Below, one piece after another: positions 1-7,983 of a DNA stretch of 53,404 bases; the stretch's first letter is position 1; every line of letters begins with the position of its first letter. Source of the DNA: an uncultured Bacteroidota bacterium. Lineage in GTDB: Bacteria > Bacteroidota > Bacteroidia > JABEUT01. A program made the translations under genes and the position numbers. The stretch covers positions 1 through 53,404 of the forward strand of contig CAIWVW010000057.1 in NCBI GenBank assembly GCA_903916255.1. Reading direction: 5' to 3'. Below the pieces are notes generated by a model. The model was given only the letters and a program-made list of their open reading frames with translations, was not told the origin of the DNA and searched no databases.

Positions 1-141
1 ATCAATGTTCATATTCATGCCGAAATCCGCTGTACCGGCGTTTCCCGGGGCAATATATAAGGCTTCTAAAAGAGGGCTATCTGCCATTTTCCATGCCAAG
101 GCATGTTCCCTTCCTCCGCTTCCAAGCAATAAAATATTCAT
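1..141 (-). CDS. purD: Phosphoribosylamine-glycine ligase, N-terminal part (partial at window edge)
   Basis: Reverse-strand reading from an ATG at 141 gives a protein beginning [18 protein letters not shown], the very conserved N-terminal nucleotide-fold signature of GAR synthetase (GSGGREHAL), followed by an APGNAGT segment that is also typical. The enzyme joins 5-phosphoribosylamine and glycine with ATP in step two of purine biosynthesis and is an ATP-grasp protein of about 425 residues; only the first 47 residues are here and the rest lies off the left edge. It is divergent from the O-antigen-ligase-like gene, with about 75 bp between the starts. The family assignment from this short stretch is strong because the motif is nearly diagnostic. 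Confidence 0.9.
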   Translation of the reverse strand, partial: MNILLLGSGGREHALAWKMADSPLLEALYIAPGNAGTADFGMNMNID

Positions 142-150
142 GGTATAGTT

Positions 151-158
151 TAAATTTG
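151..158 (+). promoter_or_regulatory. Possible -7 element TAAATTTG in the purD / O-antigen ligase divergent gap
   Basis: TAAATTTG matches the Bacteroidota -7 consensus TAnnTTTG and lies about 58 bases before the TTG start of the O-antigen-ligase-like gene. No good -33 TTG is visible about 20 bases upstream, so this is a weak call. Confidence 0.35.
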
Positions 159-215
159 TGCAAAGAAAACTAAAACTCCTGTCCCAATCAAAAATAAAAG
201 CCTAAAGAAATAGAT

Positions 216-1795
216 TTGTTTTCAACCACCGAAACACTAACCGATAATAGTTCCTTACGGACACAAATTCACCGCTATCTTTTTTTAGCGGGGATAATAT
301 GTGTTTGCATAGGTATGCCCTTATCAAACGGGCTAAATAGCATAGGGCAGGCCGTAATTGTTATTAACTGGGTCTTTGAAGGGAATTTCACTTTCAAATT
401 CCGGAATTTCAGCAAAAATAAACCTGCCATAGTATTATGTGCCGTTTACATAATGCATTTGCTGGGGTTGCTTTATAGCACCAATTTCGATTATGGGTTG
501 GAGGACATTAATAAAAAAATCCCGCTGCTTATTTTTCCCCTTGTGTTTTCTACTACAACCCCACTTTCAATAAAAGAATGGAGGCTGGTTTTACTTTCCT
601 TTATGCTCGCGGTTACCTGTACCACATTTATAGGCGGCTGGATTTTGGTGCACCATGAAATAGTGGACATACATGATATTTCTCCCTATATAGCGCCTGT
701 AAGGCTCGCCATGATGATGGTGCTTTCCATATTTATATTGGCGCACTATATTGCTACCAACAAGATTACATTTTTGTCGGCCATTTTCATAATCTGGATT
801 GGCTGGCTATTGTTTTTTCTAACCGTAATGCAATCACTTACGGCTGTAATAATGGTAGTGATTATTTTTCTGGTGCTATTGCTGTATGCAGCTATCAAGG
901 CTATAAATAGAAAGAAAATAGCACTGGGCTTAACAGTGATATGCTTATTTGCGTTGGGTTTAATTAGCTCGATTGGATATGTATTTTATTTTTATCACCA
1001 CTACTTTCCAAAGGCAGATGTGGCAGATGAAAAAAAACTTGACCAAAAACTGTAAACGGAAATTACTACTCGTTGGATTATGCAGGCAATTCAACAGAAA
1101 ATGGCCATTATGTGCTTTATTATGTTTGCCCCAAAGAATTGAAAAAGGAGTGGAACAAAAGGAGTAAAATTCCATTCGACAGCAATGATTTGAAAGGGAA
1201 CCCTGTGCGCGGTACACTTGCGCGATATATGGCATCGCTGAATTTGCGGAAGGACTCGGTGGGAGTTTGGGCGCTTTCTCAGCAGGATATAAATGCTATT
1301 GAATTAGGAATTCCAAACTATCGGTTTAATTCGCTGACAAGTATGAGTTACCGTTTGTATCAAGTGTTTTGGGAGGTTAAGGATTATGAGCAAGGCGGCG
1401 ATATTAACGGGCACTCCATAACTATGCGTTTAGAATATTGGCAAATAGCGCTAATGTTAATCAAACGACACCCTTTAGTAGGAGCAGGTACAGGCAATGT
1501 GCGGAAAGGATTCGATGATTATTATGATGCTACCCATTCATCGCTAACCCATGAATTCAGGTTGAGGGCGCATAATCAATACCTTGAAATTGGGGTCGGT
1601 TTCGGTTTAATCGGATTGTCGTTTTTTATATTTTCTCTTTTTTATCCGGGAATAAAAACAGGAAAAATATTTACTTGGTTCTATTTTATTTTCTGGATGA
1701 TTTTTATGCTGTCACTCTTTACTGAAGACACGCTTGAAACAGAAGCAGGCGCTACATTCTATGCCTTTTTCAATTCATTTTTCCTGTTTCTGTAG
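216..1795 (+). pseudogene. O-antigen ligase-like membrane protein, split by a single-base frameshift
   Basis: Two abutting open frames (216-1055 and about 1043-1795) together make one polytopic membrane protein of roughly 525 residues. The first part has several hydrophobic segments; the second carries NSTENGHYVLYYVCP and later HNQYLEIGVGFGLIGL, the latter a typical O-antigen ligase (Wzy_C/WaaL-like) motif with its conserved histidine in a periplasmic loop. The frame changes at the A5 run 1045-1049: one more A restores DQKTVNGNYYSLDYAG across the junction, which reads smoothly into the second half. Such proteins transfer undecaprenyl-linked glycans to an acceptor at the outer face of the inner membrane. 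The start chosen is TTG 216. The 3' end overlaps the convergent exporter gene by 26 bp. It is either a genuine disrupted gene or a homopolymer sequencing error; I cannot tell which. The ligase family is known, but the substrate here is not. Confidence 0.8.
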
Positions 1796-4208
1796 AAGAT
1801 TCTGAATCTTCCTCTTCCTCATCCATGTGGTGATGCTTTATATCCACTAAAGATTTCATTTCTTCTTTACGGTGTATTCTTTTTTCTAACGAAAGCAGGA
1901 ACGATGGAAGTACAATCAGGTTGGAAGAATAAGCCATCAGCAGCGTTACCGAAACCAGCAACCCTAAAGCCCTTGTGCCGCCAAAGCCGGAGAAAATAAA
2001 TATCATAAATCCACTGGCGAGAATGATGGCAGTGTATATCATGCTTACTCCTGTTTCTTTTATCACCAGCGAAACAATTTCAGAAATGCTTAGTTTGTAT
2101 TTTTTAATATCCTGTTTGTATTTGGTAAGAAAATACATGGTGCCGTCCGATGAAATGCCAAACGCAATACTGAAAATAAGTATAGTGCTTGGTTTCAGGT
2201 GAACATTGAAGAAGCCCATCAATCCCAGCGTAATTGCCAATGGAATAAGGCTGGGAATGGTGGCAATAATTACCATGCGCACCGACATGAAAAGCAGGTA
2301 CATTACCAACGACACAAGTATTACAGCCAAAAACACGCTTTCGATTAAATTCTTTACCAAATAATCGTTTCCTTTTGAAAAAATAAGGCAGGTTCCGGTA
2401 AATGTTACTTTGTCGCGCTTGTCTATAGGCAGCCATGATTTGGTTGCATACGAGTAATTAAAAATGCTGTCGGCCCGGGGTTCAATTTCGGCAACTATAT
2501 CTTTCATTTTTGCCGAGCCAACGTCCTGGATAAATAAATCGATACAGGTGTATTGTTTGGTGCTGTCGAGAAAAGCTTTGAACAAATCCTGCTTCTTTCC
2601 TGCGCCCTGCGTATATTGAGATATCGATTGCAAATCGCTTTGCGAAGGCATGATATAGTATTTAGATTCCCCGTCATGAAAAGCCTGGTTCGCAAATTTC
2701 AACCCTTCCACAATAGATAATGGTCGCGAGAAAAAAGGATAGCCTTTGAGCATTTTTTGCAGACGTTCCATTTTATAAAGCGTCTTTCCGCCTTCTGCAA
2801 AAACACCTTTAGCCCGGCGTGTATCTATTTTTATTTCCATTGGCAATACACCGCCAAAGCAATTTTCAAAATAATGCATATCGGCATAAATAGGGTCATT
2901 CTCTGGCAGGCCATCCACTACAAATCCTAACGATTTTATTTGGGATATGCCGCAAATGGAAATTAGTATTGCAAGTGTAACAACCGTATAAATGAACTTT
3001 CTGCGGGTATGCACCAGCTTATCGATTTTAGTAAGCAGTGTAACGGTATATTTTCTATCCAGATGTTTGGTGTGTTTCACTTTAGGAGGAGGAAGGAAAC
3101 TGAAAATGATTGGAATGAGAAAAAGAGAAATAAGAAACGTGCACATTACGCCGAGAGACGCTACCAGCCCAAATTGCACAAGCACTTCACTGTGTGTGGA
3201 ACAAAAAACGGCAAACCCGATGGCGGTAGTAACATTAGCCAGAAATAAAGAGATTCCGATTTTGCCAACCATCCGTTGCATGGCTTTTATTTTATTGCCA
3301 TGGATGCGGTATTCGGTATGGTATTTATTCAATAATAAAATGCAATTGGGCACTCCAATAACCATGATGAGCGGAGGAATTAAACCCGTTAAAACAGTAA
3401 CCTGGTAGCCGAATAAATTTATTAATGCGGCCGACCATGTTACCCCTACAATTACTACCGATAGCGGGAATACAACCAGATAAAAAGAACGGAATATAAA
3501 GAAAAGTATCAGCGAAGTAATGAGTATGGCAAGCACCAAAAACATAATCATTTCATTCATTATTTTGCGGGAGATAATGGTCCTTATATAAGGCATGCCC
3601 GAATAATGCATGGTTATGTGATGTTTGAGTCCAAAGGCATCCATTTGGTTTTTAACGGAATCTACAACAGCTATTCTTCGAATGGTATTTATATTATCCT
3701 CTTTAAATGTAATCAGCATAAGCGTGGAGCCCGTATGCTTGTTGTAAATAAAATTTTCGAAGATGGGCAATCCGTAAATAGCTTTTCTAACGCTGTCGAG
3801 CTGCACTAAATTAGCAGGCTTTTTATGCAATAGCGTGTCGACTTTAATCTCATTCAGGCTATCATCTTTTACCGCTTTATATAGCGATGCCACCGACATA
3901 ACATTTTCTATTCCTGCCGTATGTTTTATATCATGGTCGAGGGTGCACCAATCATTAAATAATGGAAGATTGGAATATAAACTGTCGGTTTGCATACCGG
4001 CAATCATTACCCTTCCGTCGGGCCCAAATTGTTCCTGGAATTTTTCGTAATCTATCCATGCCGTATCATCAGCCGGAAGAAGCTGAGTAAAGTTATAGGC
4101 AATTTTTACCTGCTTTGCCTGAAAGCCCATGAAAACAGTAATTCCTGCAATTACAAAAAATAATACAATCCTGTTTTTTAAAATAAAGTTAGCAAGCCGA
4201 TTCCACAT
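1770..4208 (-). CDS. MMPL/RND superfamily exporter (HAE3-like, two sterol-sensing-like membrane domains)
   Basis: An 812-residue protein with a membrane segment at about residues 12-30, a periplasmic domain, a block of five to six membrane helices at about 215-400, a second periplasmic domain and a second helix block at about 640-790. This duplicated TM1-loop-TM2-6 plan is that of the MMPL / hydrophobe-amphiphile efflux-3 branch of RND permeases, which are proton-driven exporters of lipids and hydrophobic molecules; in many bacteria they handle hopanoids or envelope lipids. The C-terminus is acidic and histidine-rich (KHHHMDEEEEDSES), an unusual tail of about 25 residues that may be cytosolic. 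It lies 78 bp downstream of the HMA protein on the same strand, so the two may share a transcript. The substrate cannot be read from the sequence. Confidence 0.85.
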   Translation of the reverse strand: MWNRLANFILKNRIVLFFVIAGITVFMGFQAKQVKIAYNFTQLLPADDTAWIDYEKFQEQFGPDGRVMIAGMQTDSLYSNLPLFNDWCTLDHDIKHTAGIENVMSVASLYKAVKDDSLNEIKVDTLLHKKPANLVQLDSVRKAIYGLPIFENFIYNKHTGSTLMLITFKEDNINTIRRIAVVDSVKNQMDAFGLKHHITMHYSGMPYIRTIISRKIMNEMIMFLVLAILITSLILFFIFRSFYLVVFPLSVVIVGVTWSAALINLFGYQVTVLTGLIPPLIMVIGVPNCILLLNKYHTEYRIHGNKIKAMQRMVGKIGISLFLANVTTAIGFAVFCSTHSEVLVQFGLVASLGVMCTFLISLFLIPIIFSFLPPPKVKHTKHLDRKYTVTLLTKIDKLVHTRRKFIYTVVTLAILISICGISQIKSLGFVVDGLPENDPIYADMHYFENCFGGVLPMEIKIDTRRAKGVFAEGGKTLYKMERLQKMLKGYPFFSRPLSIVEGLKFANQAFHDGESKYYIMPSQSDLQSISQYTQGAGKKQDLFKAFLDSTKQYTCIDLFIQDVGSAKMKDIVAEIEPRADSIFNYSYATKSWLPIDKRDKVTFTGTCLIFSKGNDYLVKNLIESVFLAVILVSLVMYLLFMSVRMVIIATIPSLIPLAITLGLMGFFNVHLKPSTILIFSIAFGISSDGTMYFLTKYKQDIKKYKLSISEIVSLVIKETGVSMIYTAIILASGFMIFIFSGFGGTRALGLLVSVTLLMAYSSNLIVLPSFLLSLEKRIHRKEEMKSLVDIKHHHMDEEEEDSESSTETGKMN

Positions 4209-4286
4209 CCGGTATCTGGGATATTAAGTATAAATGACTGGCAAATGTACGTATTAATAGAGAGTTATTGAAAACAGAAAAGGCGC

Positions 4287-4793
4287 TTACAAGATTACAT
4301 GGAAAACCCGCATATATGAACCTTCGGGATGAGCAGCCAGGTAGTCGGCATATTTTTTATATTCTTTTTTGCTGATGAATCCTGCATCTACAATTTGTAA
4401 TTCGGCTTCTCCGTTTAAGGTTTGGGTATTTGCATTAATAAAACAAAAAACAGCACCGGCCATATTAAAGCAATGGGAAGTATCTACAGTAAAATTATTG
4501 AAGGTGTAGGTGGCTTTTAACATGCCTACGGTAAATCCTGCAAACTCAACTTTATTTCGTATTTTTTCAAAATCTACTGTTTTATCTTTATTAAAATAGA
4601 GAAGAAATGTGGCATGGTCAAGGTCCATGCCAATACTGTCGATAAAATCAAGGGTTTTTAATTGCTTGTAGGTAGCGTTAGAACATAGTGAACAGGTGAG
4701 CCCGTCGGCCCGCAATTCTGCTTTGGTGAACTGGGCAGAGACCACATTAAGCATTGCCAGAAAAAATAGGACGGAATAAAATATCTTCTTCAT
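4287..4793 (-). CDS. Secreted heavy-metal-associated (HMA) domain protein
   Basis: This 168-residue protein has a signal peptide (MKKIFYSVLFFLAMLNVVSA, cleavage near residue 20) followed directly by an HMA-type fold with the motif GLTCSLCS, cysteines 34 and 37, at the usual position after the first strand. The segment DFIDSIGMDLDHATFLLYF also matches the second helix and strand of the ferredoxin-like HMA fold. The C-terminal third (about 105-168) is not part of that domain and I do not recognise it; it contains two further cysteines (FNMAGAVFCF and the preceding SHCF). Cytosolic HMA proteins carry Cu(I) or Zn(II); a periplasmic copy suggests metal buffering or delivery. It is divergent from the barrel protein with 78 bp between starts, and the two are probably functionally linked. 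Confidence 0.75.
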   Translation of the reverse strand: MKKIFYSVLFFLAMLNVVSAQFTKAELRADGLTCSLCSNATYKQLKTLDFIDSIGMDLDHATFLLYFNKDKTVDFEKIRNKVEFAGFTVGMLKATYTFNNFTVDTSHCFNMAGAVFCFINANTQTLNGEAELQIVDAGFISKKEYKKYADYLAAHPEGSYMRVFHVIL

Positions 4794-4871
4794 CAGGATA
4801 GTAAAGATACAGAAAGTTTTAATTCTGCGGATTCATCTTCAAAGCATAACTTTACAAAATAAATTAATGAG

Positions 4872-5804
4872 GTGGGTCGTGTCATTTTAATAATCTTATG
4901 CTTACTGCCAAAATATGGTTGGGCGCAGGAATTATTTCCTAATACCGACCCTGCCAGCAATGTGCCAAAAGGTGTTTTGCGTTTAAAGCTGGAAAATGAA
5001 ATATTTAAAGAAATAACCCAAATTCGCTTGCAGCAGGGTTATTCATTTATCTATGGCATCAGTTCAAAGTTGGAACTGGACCAAACCCTTAGTTTCTCTA
5101 ATCATCATGACCTTACGCTTCCCTATAATTTTATTTATTATAATCCTGAAATCGGAAGTTTGCAAACCAATGGCTATGTGCGAGGGGAGTCGCATCCATT
5201 TTGGTTTGAGAACTATTCCGCCCGATTGAAATACCGTTTTTTAAATTTCGATTCTTACCAGGAACATTTCCGCATGGCGGCATATTTGCAGGTGGCAGGC
5301 GGTAACGAGCCGCATTTGGAATCGGAACCTGATTTGACAGGAGATAATTCCGGTGTTGCCGGAGGAATAATAGCCACGTATTTGAAACATAAGTTTGCTG
5401 CCTCGCTTGCTGTCGGATATATAATGCCATTCAAATTCCAGCAGGTAGATTCGAACATAACCATAAAATATTCAAATGCCATAAACTATAGTTTGTCTTT
5501 CGGGTATTTGCTTTTTCCGCGCAGCTACAAAAATTTCAAGCAAGTAAATGTGAATATATATATGGAATTTATGGGGGAAGATTATGGAACTGCTTCTATT
5601 ACCAAGCAAGGAGAAGCAGTCTATTCCGGCGGCATTCCATCCCTTGCAAAAGGCAGTTATTTGGAGGCAAGGCCAGGGCTGCAGTTTATTTTTGCATCTA
5701 ATACTATATTGAGCATTTCTCCTGCATTTCCGCTAATTAATCACTCATACAGCAAGACCTATCCGGTTTATTACGTGTATCTGCAACACGATTTTTTATT
5801 GTGA
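4872..5804 (+). CDS. Putative outer-membrane beta-barrel protein
   Basis: A 310-residue protein with a signal peptide (LILCLLPKYGWAQ-like, ending near residue 19) and then alternating amphipathic strands rich in aromatic residues (FIYGISSKLELDQTL, SFGYLLFPRS), ending in aromatic/hydrophobic residues (YLQHDFLL) as barrel proteins do. I see no enzymatic motif. It starts divergently from the HMA-domain gene, so a role in metal or small-molecule passage is plausible but inferred. The start is odd: the frame has only a GTG (4872), while an ATG five bases earlier (4867) runs into a stop after seven codons, so a one-base deletion near the start is possible. An imperfect -7 element TAACTTTA lies about 20-30 bp upstream. 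Confidence 0.6.
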   Translation: MGRVILIILCLLPKYGWAQELFPNTDPASNVPKGVLRLKLENEIFKEITQIRLQQGYSFIYGISSKLELDQTLSFSNHHDLTLPYNFIYYNPEIGSLQTNGYVRGESHPFWFENYSARLKYRFLNFDSYQEHFRMAAYLQVAGGNEPHLESEPDLTGDNSGVAGGIIATYLKHKFAASLAVGYIMPFKFQQVDSNITIKYSNAINYSLSFGYLLFPRSYKNFKQVNVNIYMEFMGEDYGTASITKQGEAVYSGGIPSLAKGSYLEARPGLQFIFASNTILSISPAFPLINHSYSKTYPVYYVYLQHDFLL

Positions 5805-5820
5805 TTTTTTAGCAGAATTT

Positions 5821-6732
5821 TTAATTGAAATGCAACGCTGATTTGGTTGTATCCAAATCCAGTTCCATATTTCTACCCATATATAGCGGATAGTTCCTTG
5901 TTCCGTGCCCTGCCGGGAAACCAAAACAAACAGGGTAATTATATTCCTGCACAGCTTCCAGAATAATTTCTTCAGCTGTTTTTCCGAAGGGGATAGTGTT
6001 GTCTTTCATATCTGAAAAACTGCCAATAATCAAACCGCTGAGATGAGCCAGCTTTCCGCTGCGTTTCAGTTGCATCATCATGCGGTCGATATGATAAAAG
6101 TATTCGTCTAAATCTTCAAGAAATAATATTTTGCCTTTCATGTCAATATCTGACGGTGTTCCTGCAAGGGCATATAAAAGAGAAAGGTTGCCTCCGCAAA
6201 GTATTCCTGTGCCTTTTCCTTTTTTATTGGTTGGTTGGGCGTTCAAAATATATTCGTTTACTTCTCCGAACAGCGCTTTTTTAAGCAGTTCGGTAGATGC
6301 TGCATCTTTACCAAAACTAATAGGCATGGTGCTATGCAATGTCTGTATGCCAAAATGCGTTTGGATATGATTATGGAAAACCGTTATGTCGCTATATCCC
6401 GCAATCCATTTAGGGGTTTTGCAGAATTGCGTAAAATCGAGTTTATCGATAATTCTTACTGCACCATATCCGCCCCGGGCGGATATAATAGCTTTCACTT
6501 CTGTATCGTTCAGCATGTGCTGCATATCTGCCGCTCGTTCTTCATCCGTCCCTGCAAACTGGTTGGATGTGGAATAAATATGTTTTCCCAATTTCACTTT
6601 CAGGCCCCAGGTTTCCAGTTGCTGAATTGCAGGTGCCAGTTCTTCAGTAGAAATTTTACGGGCAGGGGCAACAATGGCTATACAATCGCCGGGCTTTAAA
6701 AATGGGGGAGAAATGAGGTTTACTTTAGTCAT
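5821..6732 (-). CDS. LD-carboxypeptidase (peptidase family S66)
   Basis: A 303-residue protein that fits family S66 (LdcA/MccF) over its full length. The N-terminal half has LKPGDCIAIVAPA and SARGGYGAVRIIDKLDF, then the nucleophile motif GYSDIT with Ser114. The other catalytic residues are visible as Glu206 in FLEDLDE and His276 in GHGTRNYPL. LdcA-type enzymes remove the terminal D-alanine from the tetrapeptide of recycled murein in the cytosol; MccF-type members instead hydrolyse microcin C-like peptide-nucleotides. I see no signal peptide, consistent with cytosolic action. It is convergent with the barrel gene (16 bp apart) and divergent from apaG. Murein recycling is the default reading; the MccF alternative cannot be excluded from sequence alone. 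Confidence 0.9.
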   Translation of the reverse strand: MTKVNLISPPFLKPGDCIAIVAPARKISTEELAPAIQQLETWGLKVKLGKHIYSTSNQFAGTDEERAADMQHMLNDTEVKAIISARGGYGAVRIIDKLDFTQFCKTPKWIAGYSDITVFHNHIQTHFGIQTLHSTMPISFGKDAASTELLKKALFGEVNEYILNAQPTNKKGKGTGILCGGNLSLLYALAGTPSDIDMKGKILFLEDLDEYFYHIDRMMMQLKRSGKLAHLSGLIIGSFSDMKDNTIPFGKTAEEIILEAVQEYNYPVCFGFPAGHGTRNYPLYMGRNMELDLDTTKSALHFN

Positions 6733-6873
6733 ACGGTAAGGATTGTCAAAGATGTTGAATTTTTTGGTCGATATATCAAAATAAGAGTAAAAAGGACAGT
6801 TTTCTATGATACATCAATAATTTAGAACAGAAAAATTACTCCGGGTTATAGATGAATTTACTATACTTGCGTT

Positions 6874-7260
6874 ATGGTTACGCTCACAACCCACGGGGTT
6901 AAAATAACGGTGCAAAGTAATTACGAGGATTTACATTCCCGTCCTACTAACCGTTATTTCATTTTTTCATATCGTATTACCATTGAAAATAATACTTCTA
7001 ATCCTGTGCAACTCCTTAGAAGGCACTGGTATATATTCGACAGTATGAGCGGCTGGAGCGAAGTGGAAGGAGAAGGTGTAGTATCGCGCAAACCTTTACT
7101 TTATCCTTCGGAAGAATACCAATACGAGTCGTTTTGCCCGCTTGTGAGCGAAGCCGGAAAAATATACGGAACCTACCTGATGGAAAATAAATTAGACGGA
7201 ACAACGTTCTTTGTTAATATTCCGCTGTTTAAACTAATCGTACCTTGCAAAAATAATTAA
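6874..7260 (+). CDS. apaG: ApaG family protein (DUF525)
   Basis: A 128-residue single-domain protein that matches ApaG from end to end: THGVKITVQSNY at the N-terminus, FSYRITIENNTSNPVQLLRRHWYI in the middle and the loop GWSEVEGEGVVSRKPLL followed by YPSEEYQYESFCPL. The fold is an immunoglobulin-like beta sandwich also found in the FBXO3 F-box protein. Members are linked genetically to Co/Mg homeostasis and Ap4A metabolism, but the biochemical function is not settled. It is followed after 17 bp by the carboxypeptidase-regulatory-domain protein, so it may head a short transcript that continues to the TonB-dependent receptor. Confidence 0.92.
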   Translation: MVTLTTHGVKITVQSNYEDLHSRPTNRYFIFSYRITIENNTSNPVQLLRRHWYIFDSMSGWSEVEGEGVVSRKPLLYPSEEYQYESFCPLVSEAGKIYGTYLMENKLDGTTFFVNIPLFKLIVPCKNN

Positions 7261-7277
7261 TTGCTTTTTTAGATATT

Positions 7278-7919
7278 ATGTTCAAACGCCTTTTATTCAT
7301 TGTTTTAGCCCCTGTTTTAATTTTATCGCTGTCCAATAAATCAGTTGCTCAAACGGCAAAGCATACGCAACTTATTCAGCTTTCGGGTATTGTGGTGGAT
7401 AGGGATAGCGTTCAGGCAATACCCTATGTGGCTATACTTGTAAAAAGGTCGAGCGGAGGAACCATCGCCGATAATAACGGTTATTTTTCCTTTATCGCAG
7501 TTCCCGGAGATACTGTTTTATTTCAGGCTTTAGGGTATAAATCTAATTCGTATGTGGTGCCCGATACACTTTCTACGGACCGGTATTCATTGATACATAT
7601 AATGGCCAGAGACACTACCAACCTGAAACCCTTTGTGTTTTATTCATGGCCATCGAAAGAAGCCTTTAAATCGGCCTTTCTGAAATTAGATTTGCCGGAT
7701 AATGACCTTGCCCGCGCCCGAAAAAATATGGCGTTGGCGGCCCGTCATGCCCGCTATGCTGATGCCCGTTCGCCGGGAACCAATTACCTGCAAACCGTTC
7801 AGCAGGAAAACGACAAACTTTATTATGCCGGGCAATATCCACCCAACAACCTCCTGAACCCTATTGCATGGGCCAAGTTTATACAGGCTTGGAAAGATGG
7901 TTCATTGAATATTCAATAA
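7278..7919 (+). CDS. Secreted protein with carboxypeptidase-regulatory-like domain
   Basis: A 213-residue protein with a signal peptide (hydrophobic residues 5-20, cleavage after SVAQ near residue 25) and a carboxypeptidase-regulatory-like beta-sandwich at about 35-105: SGIVVDRDSVQAIPYVAI, then IADNNGYFSFIAVPGDTVLFQ and ALGYKS. This is the same domain type found at the N-terminus of the TonB-dependent receptor that follows 64 bp downstream, but here it stands alone. The C-terminal 80 residues (LPDNDLARARKNMALAARHA and onward) form a helical region I do not recognise. Proteins of this plan are common in Bacteroidota envelopes and generally uncharacterised. Co-transcription with apaG and the receptor is inferred from spacing. 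Confidence 0.75.
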   Translation: MFKRLLFIVLAPVLILSLSNKSVAQTAKHTQLIQLSGIVVDRDSVQAIPYVAILVKRSSGGTIADNNGYFSFIAVPGDTVLFQALGYKSNSYVVPDTLSTDRYSLIHIMARDTTNLKPFVFYSWPSKEAFKSAFLKLDLPDNDLARARKNMALAARHARYADARSPGTNYLQTVQQENDKLYYAGQYPPNNLLNPIAWAKFIQAWKDGSLNIQ

Positions 7920-7983
7920 ACGGCCAAGAATTGGTACATTTATCCCCTGATTGATTAAAAAGCATTACCAATTTTAATTTCAT

